Source: Aerococcus mictus (GTDB taxonomy: Bacteria; Bacillota; Bacilli; Lactobacillales; Aerococcaceae). Taken from it: 64,000 nt of DNA. The DNA lies in the NCBI RefSeq assembly GCF_003286595.3, contig NZ_CP132985.1, positions 620,001 to 684,000 of the forward strand. The letters run 5' to 3'. The position numbers and the translations under genes are program-made. Below, piece after piece: positions 19,752 through 28,753 of the stretch; the stretch's first letter is position 1; the number at the start of each line of letters is the position of its first letter. The notes under the pieces were generated by a model, which was given only the letters and a program-made list of their open reading frames with translations, was not told where the DNA came from and made no database searches.

Positions 19752-20426
19752 ATGGCCTTATTTGATGACCTAGCAGGAGATTATGATAGCTGGTATCACG
19801 GAGAAGTCGGGGCTTTTGTCGATCAGATTGAAGCGGACCTGGCTTTTGCCTTAGTTGATGTTCAGGCAGGCATGTCGGTCTTAGATGCAGGTTGTGGCAC
19901 AGGCAATTATAGTGTCCGCCTGGCTCAAGCGGGGGCTCAAGTGCAAGCGATCGATATTTCCAGCCAAATGTTAAAAGAAGCAAAAGGAAAAGCTGAAGCA
20001 CTAGACTTGCCTATTAGCTTTCAAAAGATGGATATGAATCACTTGGATCTCCCTAAGGAAACTTTTGACCTGATTTTTTCCATGACTGCTATTGAATTTA
20101 TTGCGGATTTAGAAGCCTTTATTGCTTCATGCTTTGACTTATTAAAGCCGGGAGGCTATCTTTTAATCGGTTCCATTACTGAGTCGGGAGACTGGGGGCA
20201 ATACTATCAAGAGAAAAAAGATTCCATTTATAATTATGCCCATTTCCGAGATACCCAAGACTTTATCCAATATTACCCTAAGCAGGTTCTTGGCTATCGC
20301 GAAGGGCTATATCTCCCTGTCCACCCAGATGTTGATCTTGATTTAGCCAGTCAGGAAGCCAAGTATGCGAAATCCGCTAGCCCAAGTTTCACCTGTGTGC
20401 TCTGGCAAAAAGCTGGAGAGAAATAA
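19752..20426 (+). CDS. class I SAM-dependent methyltransferase
   Basis: The start is the ATG after a near-ideal AAAGGAGGTGA site, giving 224 residues. The SAM-binding glycine motif VLDAGCGTGNYS lies near residue 45, followed by an acidic loop (AIDISSQML) and the FDLIFSM motif IV region. It resembles UbiE/Methyltransf_11 type enzymes that act on small molecules. The substrate cannot be told from the sequence. It stands alone between the DUF1189 gene (divergent) and the YfhO-like gene (convergent). Confidence 0.8.
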   Translation: MALFDDLAGDYDSWYHGEVGAFVDQIEADLAFALVDVQAGMSVLDAGCGTGNYSVRLAQAGAQVQAIDISSQMLKEAKGKAEALDLPISFQKMDMNHLDLPKETFDLIFSMTAIEFIADLEAFIASCFDLLKPGGYLLIGSITESGDWGQYYQEKKDSIYNYAHFRDTQDFIQYYPKQVLGYREGLYLPVHPDVDLDLASQEAKYAKSASPSFTCVLWQKAGEK

Positions 20427-20436
20427 TATTCATCAA

Positions 20437-20479
20437 GCAAAAAATGCATCCCTTCAAAACGAGGATTGGATGCATTTTC
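20437..20479. terminator. bidirectional intrinsic terminator
   Basis: AAAATGCATCC and GGATGCATTTT arms flank a loop of about 18 bases. It serves the convergent methyltransferase and YfhO-like genes. Confidence 0.8.
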
Positions 20480-20487
20480 TAATTGTT

Positions 20488-23181
20488 CTATTTCCGTTTG
20501 ATTCGGTAAAGCATGCACAGAACAAGGACATGGGATAGGGAAATAACTATACCTAAGGTTAATCCTTGAGGACAAAAACGGAGTTCTAGTTGATTTTCTC
20601 CTTGGGGGATTTCTTTAATGACCATCATACTCCGGTCTAAAACTGGTTCCAAATTGACTTTTTTACCGTTGACCTGGGCCCGCCAGCCTTCATTATAGGG
20701 GATGGTAAGGAGGAGAGCTTGGTCATGTGTTTTGCCTTCAAAGCGTCCTTTGATGTGGTTATCAGCGAAGCGGCTAATATGAAGTTTTTGATCCGCCACG
20801 TTACTCATCACCTGATCGAAAGTTTGGTTAGCTAAAGAATAGAGGTTGAGCTGGGAAAGGTTGATACTATCCGCTTTTACCTCGATGGTAAAAATCCTTT
20901 CTCCTGGGCTGGATTGGTTGGCGATATTAAAGACTTGGGTAGAATTGTAACTTTTATCATAGTTTAGCTTTTTGCCATCTAAGTAATATGTCACATCGTC
21001 CTCCGATAAATCCCCTGGTACAGTCAGGTAGTAGGCGTGCTTGCTATCAATTTTTAGGGTAAAGTCGATAAAACTTTTACTCTCTAGGTCCTTCTTATGG
21101 TAGCTGGTATTAATCCGACTGGGTTCATCACTTTCTAGGTTAGTTAAATCCATTCGCTTAAAGTCTCTGACCTGGAAGAAATCCAGAGAGCTGTCCTTAG
21201 TCGCTCGATCGTCTTGATCATTGAGATAGGCCAAGAGTTTGTCTTGGTTATCGATCGGTTGGTCAGGGACTAAGTCCATCTGACTGATCGCTTCATTGAC
21301 CAGAAAGCCGAGCGACAGGGCGTAGGGGTTCTTAAAAGCAGAAAAACCTTGGACCTGGTCAACTAAAGGATAATGGTTGAAATCGGGGCGGTGGCTAACT
21401 AAGCGGCGCTCATAGGCCTTATCTTCCACTTCTTTTTGGCTTTGGACTTGACTATTAATCAGATACCTGACATTAAAGAGGCTATCCGTTACCAAGCTGC
21501 CATTCGAGTAATTGACTGAACCAGTGGTTGTCGGTTGGCCCAAAGCTTTAAAAAGCTCGGTGGTCGATCTTTCAATGGTTGAATTAAAATGGTCTAATCC
21601 ATAGTAGGACAATTGCATGGGGTCATTTTTAGTCCGTTGAAAGGTCTTAGCAATGCGGTAGAAATCTTCGCCGGAATCATCCTGCAAACGAGCTAAAAGC
21701 GGTTGGCTGACTTCTAAATACTGGGCGTAGCTATCATAGTTCAGGTAAGAAATAGAATTTAAGGTTAAAGCGGTATTGGTCATGCTTTCAATCAAAGCCA
21801 AGGCAGATAAAAGTAGCAAGGGAGCCGTTTTCATACTGGAGTGACTGAGATAGTAGAGGCCAAAAAAACTAAACACAAAGGCTATTGTTGAGAAAAGGAG
21901 GCTATTAGGACTAATATAAGAAAAATCCTGGTAGTGTAAGGCCAAGGTCAGAGTAGATAAACCAATTAGGCAAAGGGTCACAATGGCTGGCTTATTACCT
22001 AGAGGTTCTACTTGCCTTACAGTCCGATAAGCTAGGTAAAGGACGAAAAAAGAAAAGACAAAGGAAAAACGGTAGGGGTACCAGATAGGATATTGAAAAC
22101 CATGCCAGATTAAATTTAGGGCTTTAACATTCATGGACAAGAGTAAGAAAGCTAAGACCAAAAAGCTCATCAGTTTTTCTTGCCAGCTGAACCGCCTTTG
22201 CAGGAAAAATACCAGGGCCGCTAAAATGGCCAGGGAAGGGACAAAGATATTAGGTAAACCCTCCGGCATTTGGTCAAAGTTAAAGGGGCCGACCACCAAT
22301 TTGCTGATGACCTGCCAGAGTGGATAGGCAAAGGACCAGTCAAAATGAAGGTCTTGGTAGCTGCCTTTACTTTGGGCCAGGGCAAAGTAGGTCGGAATAA
22401 GGCTGAAAGCTGCTAGTCCGGCAGCTGCCACGGAAGACAAAATAAAGCGCAGGCCACTAGTAAAATATTGCTTGAATGAGAATTTTGCTTGTTTAAGCCT
22501 CTTGGTAAATTGGGCGCCAAAGAGTTCATAAAGAAAGAAGAGCATAGCAAAAAGACAAACCATATAACCGATATAATAATTGGCTATCAATAAGAGAGCC
22601 AGGCTAATGATATAGTAAGTGCTCCTTTGGTGGTGGATAAGGTCCCGGATGCCTAGGATGATTAAAGGCAAAAAGACCAGGCCATCTAGCCACATGATAT
22701 TGAGTTGGTTAGCGGAAAAATAGCCCATTAAACTATAGAAACAGGCAAAACTGATGGTTAAGGGGCCGTGATCGCCATAATTTTTGTAAAGTAGCCAGAA
22801 AAAACTAGCACTAGCAGCTGCGCTCTTGGCTAGGACCAGGCAGACACAGGCTAAGGGAAGGGCTTTTTGGGGAAAGGGGAGGAGTAGGAGGTTAAAGGGA
22901 CTCATTAAATAATAAGTCCAAGTTCCTACCATCTCTCCTCCCATTCCCTTTTGGAAAGAGTAGAAGATTTGCTGCCAATTGCCTAGCAGGGTCTCCCGGT
23001 AATATTGGAAGAAATCAATATATTGCTGGCCTAAGTCCACAGTTAAAATCGTCTGATTGCCAAAGGGAAAGAGACCCTGAAACAGGTAAATAAAGACCAG
23101 GATTAAAACTGGGAGGCCGGCCGCTAATAAGAGCGACCGTTTAACTGCATTCATTTTGGAAAAATTCTTCATTAAAGACAC
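20488..23181 (-). CDS. YfhO family multi-pass membrane protein (GT-C-like)
   Basis: This is a large 897-residue protein. Twelve or more hydrophobic segments fill the first 480 residues, a long outside domain follows, and one last membrane helix lies near the C terminus before a KRK end. An early acidic motif, VDLGQQYIDFF, sits after the first membrane helix, where GT-C glycosyltransferases hold their catalytic aspartate. YfhO homologues in other Firmicutes glycosylate lipoteichoic or wall polymers. A GTG start (minus strand, 23181) is supported by AAGGAG eight bases upstream; an ATG three codons later is the alternative. It is a monocistronic unit. Confidence 0.82.
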   Translation of the reverse strand: MSLMKNFSKMNAVKRSLLLAAGLPVLILVFIYLFQGLFPFGNQTILTVDLGQQYIDFFQYYRETLLGNWQQIFYSFQKGMGGEMVGTWTYYLMSPFNLLLLPFPQKALPLACVCLVLAKSAAASASFFWLLYKNYGDHGPLTISFACFYSLMGYFSANQLNIMWLDGLVFLPLIILGIRDLIHHQRSTYYIISLALLLIANYYIGYMVCLFAMLFFLYELFGAQFTKRLKQAKFSFKQYFTSGLRFILSSVAAAGLAAFSLIPTYFALAQSKGSYQDLHFDWSFAYPLWQVISKLVVGPFNFDQMPEGLPNIFVPSLAILAALVFFLQRRFSWQEKLMSFLVLAFLLLSMNVKALNLIWHGFQYPIWYPYRFSFVFSFFVLYLAYRTVRQVEPLGNKPAIVTLCLIGLSTLTLALHYQDFSYISPNSLLFSTIAFVFSFFGLYYLSHSSMKTAPLLLLSALALIESMTNTALTLNSISYLNYDSYAQYLEVSQPLLARLQDDSGEDFYRIAKTFQRTKNDPMQLSYYGLDHFNSTIERSTTELFKALGQPTTTGSVNYSNGSLVTDSLFNVRYLINSQVQSQKEVEDKAYERRLVSHRPDFNHYPLVDQVQGFSAFKNPYALSLGFLVNEAISQMDLVPDQPIDNQDKLLAYLNDQDDRATKDSSLDFFQVRDFKRMDLTNLESDEPSRINTSYHKKDLESKSFIDFTLKIDSKHAYYLTVPGDLSEDDVTYYLDGKKLNYDKSYNSTQVFNIANQSSPGERIFTIEVKADSINLSQLNLYSLANQTFDQVMSNVADQKLHISRFADNHIKGRFEGKTHDQALLLTIPYNEGWRAQVNGKKVNLEPVLDRSMMVIKEIPQGENQLELRFCPQGLTLGIVISLSHVLVLCMLYRIKRK

Positions 23182-23295
23182 CGTGCTAACTCCTTAAAGA
23201 TGCTTTATTTCACCTTAGCTTAGCACAAATTAATTTATCAGAACATGGCAAGGGCAAGAGATCTTTCAAAGAATTTATAAAAGTCTACTTTCAGT

Positions 23296-23324
23296 CAGAC
23301 AAAATCATAGAAATCGATTATAAT
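23296..23324 (+). promoter_or_regulatory. promoter of the penicillin-binding protein gene
   Basis: A perfect -10 TATAAT (23319-23324) lies 17 bases after CAGACA, a four-of-six match to the -35 consensus. Confidence 0.55.
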
Positions 23325-23397
23325 GATAGGTGACTTGCTTTTTAGAAAGTGAGTGTTGGCACTTAATGATGATAAGAAAAAGAAAGTAGGTGAAGGC

Positions 23398-25476
23398 ATG
23401 TCGCATGACTTTGATAAGTCAGCTAAGCGCAAGGGGAGAGAAAAACAAGCCCAGGTTAATTCCAAAACTTTACGGCGGAAATCGCCCCATTGGCACAATT
23501 ACCTGAATCGGCTAAACATTTTACTTTATATTGTATTTATTTTATTTGCTCTACTTATCTTCCGCTTAGGCTACTTACAGGTTGTTAATGGTCAAGCCTT
23601 CCAAGAACTGGTCCATATGACTGAAAAGAATATGTCTGAAGAAAGTGTTCCTAGAGGTTATATTGTGGACCGTAACCATAAGATGTTGGTGGATAACGAG
23701 GGACTCCAAGCCATTAATTACACTCGAGGCCCCAATGTCACGGGGGAAGACATGGCCAAGACTGCCCGAAAATTAGCCAGTTTTATTCATTTGGATACTG
23801 GGGAAGTCACAGAACGAGACCGAAAGGATTATTGGATTGCCAGCAACCAAGACCGCTTAAATGAGCGGATGTCAGAAGAAGACTTGCGGTTAAGGGATAG
23901 TGAACTTTATGAAAAGCAATTATCCTACGTCTCTGAAGAGGATATCAATTTTTCTGGAGATGATCTCGAAGCGGTTCTGATTTATAAGCGCATGAATGGG
24001 GCCTACGCCCTCACACCAACCTTGATTAAAAACAAGGATGTCAGCAATGAAGAAATTGCCCTGGTCAGCGAGCATAGTAATGAAATGCCTGGGGTCAATA
24101 CCACCATGGATTGGCGCAGAGAATATCCACAAAAAGATTTACTCCGTTCAGTAATCGGTAGCGTGACTTCTGAAGAAGAAGGACTGCCGAGTGATAAGGC
24201 TGAATACTACCTGGCCCAAGGTTATGCCCGCAATGACCGGGTTGGTAAGTCTTACCTGGAAGCCATGCATGAAGATACCCTGCACGGCGCCAAGACCAAG
24301 TACGAAACTGAAATTAACCAAAGGGGCGAGGTCGTTAGAACCGACAAGGCTTATCCTGGCTCCATGGGAAACACTGTTCAATTAACTATTGATACAGATT
24401 TCCAAAAGAAAATTGAAGAAATTTTGGAAGGCTACCTGCACGGGTCAAGTACCGGTAAAAATAATTCCATCTATGTGGTAGCCAGTGACCCTAATAACGG
24501 GGAGATCCTGGCCATGGCTGGTAAATACCGCAATGAACATGGCGAAATCATTGACGATGCCCTGGGAACCATTAATTCATCCTTTACCATGGGATCTACA
24601 GTCAAAGGGGCCACAGTTGGGGCCGGTTACCATTATGGCGTCTTAAAACCGGGTCAAGAAAATATCTTTATTGACCAACCGCTTTACTTTACTGGGACAC
24701 CAAGGAAGGCTTCCTGGTGGGCAGCCCACAATACTAGCCCCGTTCCTATTAATGATGTCATGGCTCTGGCAAGGTCTTCCAATGTCTATATGATTCGGAC
24801 TGCCATGGCGATTGGTGGCCTGCCCAACTATGAAGCAGGGATGTCCCTGGCTGGTTTAGATCCAGAAACGGGTAATAAGTTGCGTAATTTTTACCATCAA
24901 TTTGGTTTAGGAAGCTCGACCGGCATTGACCTACAAAATGAGGTGACTGGTCTGGAAGGTGAAGGGGGGAACCCTGGTAACTATATTGACTTGGCTTTTG
25001 GTCAATATGATACCTATACGCCCATGCAATTGAACCAATATGTCGCAACTATCGCTAACGGTGGTAAACGCTATGCCAGCCATGTGCTTAAACAAGTGCT
25101 CAGAGAAAATGGTGAGCATGAGTCTGACACCCCTCAAGTGGTTTATCAAAACCAACCTAAATTGTTGAATGCCGTACAATTAAGTCCAGAAGCACTGGGA
25201 CGGATTCAACAAGGTTTCTGGTCAGCAGCCAACCATCCGCAAGGCCTCTCATATAATGAATTTAGAGGCTTCCCGGTGACTATTGCTGCTAAAACTGGTA
25301 CGGCGGAAACAGGGACCGAAGGGATAATTAACTCGACCTTTGTTTCTTACGCACCTTACGAACAACCTAAGATTGCCTTATCGGTAGTCATTCCTGAAAT
25401 CAGTGCCTCGGCTTATGATAAAACAGCAGAAGTTGTTGGACACAAGGTCTTGGATGCCTATTACCATAAAAAATAA
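23398..25476 (+). CDS. class B penicillin-binding protein (PBP2/PBP2B-type transpeptidase)
   Basis: This is a membrane-anchored peptidoglycan transpeptidase. Starting at the ATG after AGGTGAAGG gives 692 residues; an in-frame GTG at 23353 is possible. A basic cytoplasmic N terminus precedes one membrane helix (about 47-67) and a PBP dimerisation domain. The transpeptidase domain has the active-site SxxK (STVK, Ser400), SxN (SSN, 460-462) and KTG (632-634). It cross-links cell-wall stem peptides outside the cell. The length and lack of PASTA repeats fit the PBP2 elongation or PBP2B-like group rather than PBP2x. It is followed by the bL33 gene. Confidence 0.88.
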   Translation: MSHDFDKSAKRKGREKQAQVNSKTLRRKSPHWHNYLNRLNILLYIVFILFALLIFRLGYLQVVNGQAFQELVHMTEKNMSEESVPRGYIVDRNHKMLVDNEGLQAINYTRGPNVTGEDMAKTARKLASFIHLDTGEVTERDRKDYWIASNQDRLNERMSEEDLRLRDSELYEKQLSYVSEEDINFSGDDLEAVLIYKRMNGAYALTPTLIKNKDVSNEEIALVSEHSNEMPGVNTTMDWRREYPQKDLLRSVIGSVTSEEEGLPSDKAEYYLAQGYARNDRVGKSYLEAMHEDTLHGAKTKYETEINQRGEVVRTDKAYPGSMGNTVQLTIDTDFQKKIEEILEGYLHGSSTGKNNSIYVVASDPNNGEILAMAGKYRNEHGEIIDDALGTINSSFTMGSTVKGATVGAGYHYGVLKPGQENIFIDQPLYFTGTPRKASWWAAHNTSPVPINDVMALARSSNVYMIRTAMAIGGLPNYEAGMSLAGLDPETGNKLRNFYHQFGLGSSTGIDLQNEVTGLEGEGGNPGNYIDLAFGQYDTYTPMQLNQYVATIANGGKRYASHVLKQVLRENGEHESDTPQVVYQNQPKLLNAVQLSPEALGRIQQGFWSAANHPQGLSYNEFRGFPVTIAAKTGTAETGTEGIINSTFVSYAPYEQPKIALSVVIPEISASAYDKTAEVVGHKVLDAYYHKK

Positions 25477-25500
25477 TTAAAGGGCATTTTTATAAAAAGT

Positions 25501-25529
25501 TTGAAAAGCACTGAGAACTATGGTAGACT
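25501..25529 (+). promoter_or_regulatory. possible promoter for rpmG
   Basis: TTGAAA (25501-25506) and TAGACT (25524-25529) are 17 bases apart, 57 bases before the bL33 start codon. No Zur-like palindrome was found here. Confidence 0.5.
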
Positions 25530-25585
25530 TTTTAAGGTATGATTAAAAATCTATGATAAATTATTGATCTGATGGAGGGAAAATA

Positions 25586-25741
25586 ATGCGTATTAACATT
25601 CTTTTAGAAAATACGGAACTTAAGGGCGAACGCATTTACTTAACAGAAAAAAATCGTCGTAACAACCCTGACCGTATTGAATTAAAAAAATATAGTCCAA
25701 AATTACGTAAAGTATGCTTATTTAGAGAAGTTAAAAAATAG
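25586..25741 (+). CDS. rpmG: 50S ribosomal protein bL33, zinc-free form
   Basis: This 51-residue frame starts at an ATG after GGAGGG and reads [14 protein letters not shown], then [20 protein letters not shown]. It aligns by eye with bL33. Both zinc-binding CxxC pairs are replaced (ENTELK instead of ECTECK; SPKL instead of CxxC). A single cysteine remains near the C terminus. This is the C-minus class, which other bacteria use as the zinc-independent alternative, often under Zur control. Another zinc-binding bL33 gene may exist outside the window. Confidence 0.9.
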   Translation: MRINILLENTELKGERIYLTEKNRRNNPDRIELKKYSPKLRKVCLFREVKK

Positions 25742-25876
25742 AAATATTTCTATTGCTAAAAAGAGAATGTGCCGATAGATTTCAGACTATCACTCGATTT
25801 GCTGATACTTGTTGGAAGCTCTTATTAAGTTAAGGCTGAGATTGGCTTTCGAATGACATTTTCTTTTTAGATATCT

Positions 25877-25922
25877 ATATAGTGAAAAGAGGTTGGAAAG
25901 TTTTTCCAGCCTCTTTTTAAAA
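25877..25922 (+). terminator. intrinsic terminator after rpmG
   Basis: AAAAGAGGTTGGAAA and TTTCCAGCCTCTTTTT form a strong hairpin. It lies about 140 bases downstream of the bL33 stop; nothing recognisable lies between. Confidence 0.85.
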
Positions 25923-25945
25923 ATTTCCTAATCGAAATAGCTTGC

Positions 25946-26042
25946 AAAAGTCTGACCTGGACCACATGAACTAACTATGGTAGACAGTCGACAGTCTATC
26001 GCACCTAATTCCTTCCATGGATATCAGGGATTTTCTACTTTT
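25946..26042. repeat. diverged copy of the about 100-base palindromic repeat
   Basis: Outer arms AAAAGT/ACTTTT, then CCTG/CAGG, CCA/TGG and TAGAC/GTCTA around a central loop, repeat the layout of the element at 3837-3936. Both share AACTATGG and a CTATCG core. It marks the left side of the LuxE/LuxC island. Confidence 0.6.
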
Positions 26043-26093
26043 AGCTCACTTTCCTCCTTGCAAGTCATTTTTTATGAAATCATTAAAAAAAGC

Positions 26094-26116
26094 CTTACAT
26101 ATTGATGCTATGTAAG
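26094..26116. promoter_or_regulatory. perfect inverted repeat over the -35 box (putative operator)
   Basis: CTTACATA-N7-TATGTAAG is an exact 8-base inverted repeat with a 7-base spacer. The -35 hexamer lies inside the spacer. Its symmetry and position are those of a dimeric repressor site. The regulator is unknown and no candidate gene is adjacent. Confidence 0.6.
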
Positions 26117-26130
26117 CGCTATGATAAAAT
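26102..26130 (+). promoter_or_regulatory. promoter of the riboswitch-controlled operon
   Basis: TTGATG (26102-26107) and an extended -10 TGATAAAAT (hexamer 26125-26130) have a 17-base spacer. The likely start point lies just before the aptamer. Confidence 0.75.
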
Positions 26131-26142
26131 TTGTGTGAATTG

Positions 26143-26211
26143 AGATTCGGGGTGCCGGATGGCTGAGAATATACCCGTAGAACCTGATCAAGTTATTGCG
26201 TAGGGAAATCT
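26143..26211 (+). promoter_or_regulatory. TPP (thiamin pyrophosphate) riboswitch aptamer, short form
   Basis: The THI-box core is present: CGGGGTGCC, then CTGAGA, ATACCCG, ACCTGATC and GCGTAGGGA. P1 is AGATT (26143-26147) paired with AATCT (26207-26211). P3 is reduced to GCC-GGAT-GGC. P5 is CAA-GTTA-TTG, shorter than the usual 4-bp stem with a 6-base loop. A terminator follows at 26226, so high TPP should switch off transcription of the LuxE-like gene 74 bases downstream. Confidence 0.88.
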
Positions 26212-26225
26212 ATTCAACGGGAGAA

Positions 26226-26267
26226 GGCTACTGTCATCTTGAACTCAAGAGGATAGTGGCCTTTTTA
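26226..26267 (+). terminator. riboswitch expression-platform terminator
   Basis: GGCTACT and AGTGGCC form the base and TCTTG/CAAGA the top of a long stem with an AACT loop, followed by CTTTTTATTTT. It sits 15 bases after the aptamer and before the first coding region. Confidence 0.88.
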
Positions 26268-26284
26268 TTTTGTAGGAGGGAAAA

Positions 26285-27322
26285 ATGAAAAAGATTATTA
26301 AACATTTTATAGAGCATCCCGAAGAAAAAGAAAATTTTAATGATGTGGCTCTACTTTTATTTGAATATTTATATAAACATAATCAAGATTATCAGCAATT
26401 CTGTCAAAGAAGAGCTGTAGGGATAAGACAAGTAGGTCATTGGAAGGACATCCCGGCAGTGTCAACCGATGCCTTTAAAAATGCATTTTTGAGTGCAACA
26501 CCACATGAACAATGTTCGCGTATATTTATGACAAGCGGGACGACGACGGGAGTCAGTGGAAAACACTATCATAAAGATCTAGAAATTTATGATTTGTCTG
26601 CCTTGTTAGGTTTTAAGCAGTATGTCACTGATCAATGTTTACCTACGGCAATTCTTTTTCCAAATGAAAAAGAGATGCCTAACTCTTCACTGGCTCACTA
26701 TTTAGAAATATTGAAGGCTAATGGTCAGCCGGATTCCATGCATTTTATCACTGAGAAAGGCCTAGAAGTCGCTGCTTTAAAAGAATGGCTAATAGCGCAT
26801 CAAAAGCAACCAGTAATTATTTTAGGAGCTAGTTATAGCTTTGTACACTTATTTGAAGCCTTAAGCCAAGGAGAAGTGCTTCCGATCCATCCAGATAGTC
26901 TATTATTTGATACTGGTGGCTTCAAAAATTTTTCTAAGGTTTATCAGCTAGATACTTTTTATCAAAAGCTGCTTTCGGTTTTCCCGGTAAGAACAAATCC
27001 AGTGAATATGTATGGTATGACAGAATTATCCACAGAATATTATACCCAGTTTGCTTTTGACAAATTGTTATTAAAACGAGGGCCGCATTGGATAAAATAC
27101 AAAATCATCGATCCCGCGACGGGTGTAGAGGTTGAACAGGGGAAACCAGGTTTACTCGTTCATATTGATTTAGCAAATATTAATTCTGTCCCTGCTATTC
27201 AAACAGGAGACTTAGCAATTGACCATGGAGAAGGTTTTGAATTATTGGGGCGAGTAAAAAATGGAGAGCCTAAGGGCTGCTCTATAGCAGCTAAAGATTG
27301 GTTAGAGGGTCACCATGATTAA
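26285..27322 (+). CDS. LuxE-family acyl-protein synthetase (acid-activating enzyme)
   Basis: The 345-residue protein belongs to the adenylate-forming LuxE/PaaK group. Residues around 80-88 read MTSGTTTGVSG, the phosphate-binding loop of AMP-forming ligases, and MYGMTE near 240 is the second core motif. The C-terminal KGCS (Cys332) matches the position of the cysteine that accepts the acyl group in LuxE. It would convert a carboxylate and ATP to acyl-AMP and then to an enzyme-bound thioester. AGGAGGG lies 6 bases before the ATG. It overlaps the LuxC-like gene by 8 bases. No luciferase genes are present, so the aldehyde is not for light. It is the first gene behind the TPP riboswitch. The substrate is unknown. 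Confidence 0.82.
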   Translation: MKKIIKHFIEHPEEKENFNDVALLLFEYLYKHNQDYQQFCQRRAVGIRQVGHWKDIPAVSTDAFKNAFLSATPHEQCSRIFMTSGTTTGVSGKHYHKDLEIYDLSALLGFKQYVTDQCLPTAILFPNEKEMPNSSLAHYLEILKANGQPDSMHFITEKGLEVAALKEWLIAHQKQPVIILGASYSFVHLFEALSQGEVLPIHPDSLLFDTGGFKNFSKVYQLDTFYQKLLSVFPVRTNPVNMYGMTELSTEYYTQFAFDKLLLKRGPHWIKYKIIDPATGVEVEQGKPGLLVHIDLANINSVPAIQTGDLAIDHGEGFELLGRVKNGEPKGCSIAAKDWLEGHHD

Positions 27323-28733
27323 CATAAACTGTGGCTATTTGCCACCTATAGTAGATGATCTTGCTATTGAAAACCGTGAACTTATATTTGATTCAATACG
27401 GATTCAAGTCCCAGCGCCTAATGTTGAACAGTTAAAAATAATGATAGAACGCATGAAAAATGATACTTCTGAAATCAGTTTAACAGAAACCATAGCAGCT
27501 ATCGATAAGGCGACCATTTGTTTATTAGATCGCCAGAATTCTCTTAGAAAGAAATATGAAAAAATACTTCCTATTATTACCGGCTATGATTCAGAAATTC
27601 TACGCTTAGCTTTGACTAAATTTTTATTGAATTTTAGGCAACATGAGCTAAGGCGCTGGGTCGCTGAAAATTTTGAAAATCCTAATATTTTAGAAGAATT
27701 TGTGCCCAGAATACATGGGGGATATAGTCGCGCTTTTGCCCCACAAATGTGTGCGCATATATGGGCAGGAAATGTGCCTGCTTTACCCTTATGGAGTTTA
27801 GTGGCTAATTTATTAGTGAAAGGGAAGCTAATTGGAAAAGTATCTTCTAGTGAACCGAGTTTCATTGGCTTATTTTGTCAATTACTGATTCGAATTGAGC
27901 CTAAATTGGCTAATAAATTAGCAATCGTTTCCTGGCAGGGAGGAGATAAGGAGCGTGAGCAAACCCTGATTGACGCTTCTGATTGTGTCCTTGCTTATGG
28001 AAATAATCAAACCATGGCAGCTATTCAAGCAAAGCTGTCACCAACAAGTCATTTCATAGCTTTTGGCAATAAATTGAGTTTTGGCCTTATTCATCATCAA
28101 TTATTAAATGCTGAAAAGGTAAATCATCTCGTTCATGAAGCAGCTAAAGCAGTCGTTTATTATGATCAACAAGGATGCTACTCCCCTCAAATTTATTTTG
28201 TGGAAGGAGGAGGTCAAGTTTCTCCCAGGGAATTTGCTCTCATGTTAGCAGGAGAATTAAGAGCTTATGAAAATCGTTATCCACTCAGAAAGTTATCGCT
28301 AGAAGAAGCTTACTTACGATCTCAGTGGCGCGAAGAAATTGAATGGCAGGGAGGGTGTGAGTTCTTCCCAGCTCATCCTGAGAACTGGTTAGTGACTTAT
28401 AGCCAAGCATTGACTTTCAGGCCTTCCCCTTTGTCTCGCGTGATACAAGTAATTGCTGTAGACCAATGGGAGGATATTGATGATTTACTAGTTAATAAAT
28501 TATCCATTTTACAGAGCGTAGGGGTAGCAGCTCCTACAGAGAGTTTATTTAAAATAGCTAACCATTGGGGAAAAATAGGGGTTACTCGTGTAACGAGTCT
28601 ATCTGCGATGATGCAAGTGCACTCAGCTTGGAATTCTGATGGTTATTCCCTACTAAGAGAATTAGTTCGAATAGTAGATATTGACTCTGCTTCTCTTAGA
28701 GATTCTGAACGCTGGAATTCCTATAGAGATTAG
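27315..28733 (+). CDS. LuxC-family acyl-protein/acyl-CoA reductase
   Basis: The 472-residue protein resembles LuxC reductases of the aldehyde dehydrogenase superfamily. Cys288 in QQGCYSPQ matches the catalytic cysteine region of LuxC (Cys286 in Vibrio harveyi). HIWAGNVPALPLWS near residue 155 and FGNKLSFG are also family-like. LuxC takes the acyl group from LuxE and reduces it with NADPH to an aldehyde. The 8-base overlap with the LuxE-like gene implies translational coupling and joint action. The start ATG follows GAGGG. Base use looks more AT-rich than the flanking housekeeping genes, in line with transfer. The substrate is unknown. Confidence 0.82.
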   Translation: MININCGYLPPIVDDLAIENRELIFDSIRIQVPAPNVEQLKIMIERMKNDTSEISLTETIAAIDKATICLLDRQNSLRKKYEKILPIITGYDSEILRLALTKFLLNFRQHELRRWVAENFENPNILEEFVPRIHGGYSRAFAPQMCAHIWAGNVPALPLWSLVANLLVKGKLIGKVSSSEPSFIGLFCQLLIRIEPKLANKLAIVSWQGGDKEREQTLIDASDCVLAYGNNQTMAAIQAKLSPTSHFIAFGNKLSFGLIHHQLLNAEKVNHLVHEAAKAVVYYDQQGCYSPQIYFVEGGGQVSPREFALMLAGELRAYENRYPLRKLSLEEAYLRSQWREEIEWQGGCEFFPAHPENWLVTYSQALTFRPSPLSRVIQVIAVDQWEDIDDLLVNKLSILQSVGVAAPTESLFKIANHWGKIGVTRVTSLSAMMQVHSAWNSDGYSLLRELVRIVDIDSASLRDSERWNSYRD

Positions 28734-28753
28734 AAAATGAAGGAGTGAGTAAT

